A stretch of DNA of 64,000 nt, from NCBI GenBank assembly GCA_036925085.1, contig JAUPFP010000031.1, positions 62,001 to 126,000 of the forward strand, written 5' to 3'. How positions within the stretch are numbered: the first letter of the stretch is position 1; each line of letters starts with the position of its first letter. The stretch is from Brachycybe producta (lineage: Eukaryota > Arthropoda > Diplopoda > Playtdesmida > Andrognathidae). Positions 63,375-64,000 of the stretch are shown here, piece by piece. Made by a program: the position numbers and the translations under genes. The notes beneath the pieces were generated by a model. That model did no database searches. It worked only from the letters and a program-made list of their open reading frames with translations, and was not told where the DNA came from.

Positions 63375-63845
63375 TTTGCTCGTTTATTTAATTATCTAGT
63401 TAATTTGTTTTTCCTGCATTTTGGTTTTATGTTGTTGTTGTCTGGAAACGGTTTTAACTGTAAGCGTATGCCATAACTGTTTTTGTTTTCGATGGAGAAC
63501 TTAAAAACAAGTTTCTTTTATTATTTTCTACATTCCTATGATTACTTTTGTTTTCAGGTAAACTTCACATAGGGTGAATCGACAGAAAAGTACTTAAAAA
63601 AAAGCGTCAAATTGATTGTAGTGAAGAATGGTTTTGTCTCTTTTTTGATAATTTAGAATTAGCTAACAAAATGGATTTTGTTTCTGTGGTTGTCTACAAT
63701 TAAGATTATTGTTAAGAGGGCTATAGTTTTAAATTTTCTTAATTTAATATTTAATATTAATATTTTTTTAAATAATGCTGTTTATCTTTAAAAATTGAAA
63801 ACCTGTTTTATTCTAGTCACTTCAAAATACGTTTATTTTACAATA

Positions 63846-64000
63846 AATTTTGGTTAAGATTTATCTAGATCGGATTTTCTAATCAAAACAGAAAAAAAGA
63901 GCGAATTATGTTTAATAACTATTTATTTATTTTGTGAAAAGCAAAAACAAAGTAGTTTTAGAAGATTAAATATATATATCGTGTTATTTTTTGTGAAATT
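63846..64000 (+). repeat. Right arm of the long inverted repeat (runs off the window)
   Basis: Reverse complement of 58313-58484; see that entry. The segment from 63375 to 63845 before it holds only T-rich non-coding sequence. Confidence 0.85.

Overview
This is an AT-rich window from an animal (metazoan) nuclear genome. The genes have many spliceosomal introns, most of 50-300 bases with a few of several kb. Several are metazoan-type orthologues: CELF/Bruno, FAAP100, CSTF3, transportin-3, beta-tubulin and a PDPR fragment. I cannot place it below invertebrate metazoan with confidence. The density of short palindromic repeats is striking.

Layout. 85-7147 (+) is the 3' part of a CELF-family RNA-binding protein gene; its first two RRMs lie off the left edge. 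7148-18807 is a long repeat-rich gap with many MITE-like hairpins. 18982-23834 (+) is a 10-exon gene that I assign to FAAP100, a Fanconi-anaemia core-complex subunit, by comparing the reconstructed protein with the human one from memory. 24456-29113 (+) is a complete beta-tubulin gene. 31734-37795 (-) is CSTF3, and 38845-43754 (-) is transportin-3 (TNPO3). Both reconstruct to full length with consistent splice phases (717 and 927 aa). 43755-54602 is dominated by mobile DNA: a hAT-type MITE with an 8-bp target duplication, a broken transposon-type ORF, a 1.1-kb Z-DNA-prone minisatellite, and a broken PIF/Harbinger transposase with a broken MADF partner gene. 54603-57453 (-) is an unrecognised coiled-coil protein gene that carries about 30 copies of a 39-bp GC-rich minisatellite near its 5' end. 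58313-64000 is bounded by inverted repeats. Inside are a partial thaumatin-like gene (-) and a broken, internally deleted PDPR fragment (+), placed head to head.

How the genes relate. CELF (splicing and mRNA decay), CSTF3 (3'-end cleavage) and TNPO3 (nuclear import of SR proteins) all serve RNA processing. I regard their proximity as probably incidental. Regulatory signals that stand out are CTCF-like TAGATGGCGC motifs clustered at 44.6-46.1 kb, a large excess of the TGACGTCA palindrome, and a FAAP100 core promoter (CCAAT, TATA, GC-rich) lying inside a palindromic repeat. At least two and probably four introns use GC-AG splice sites.
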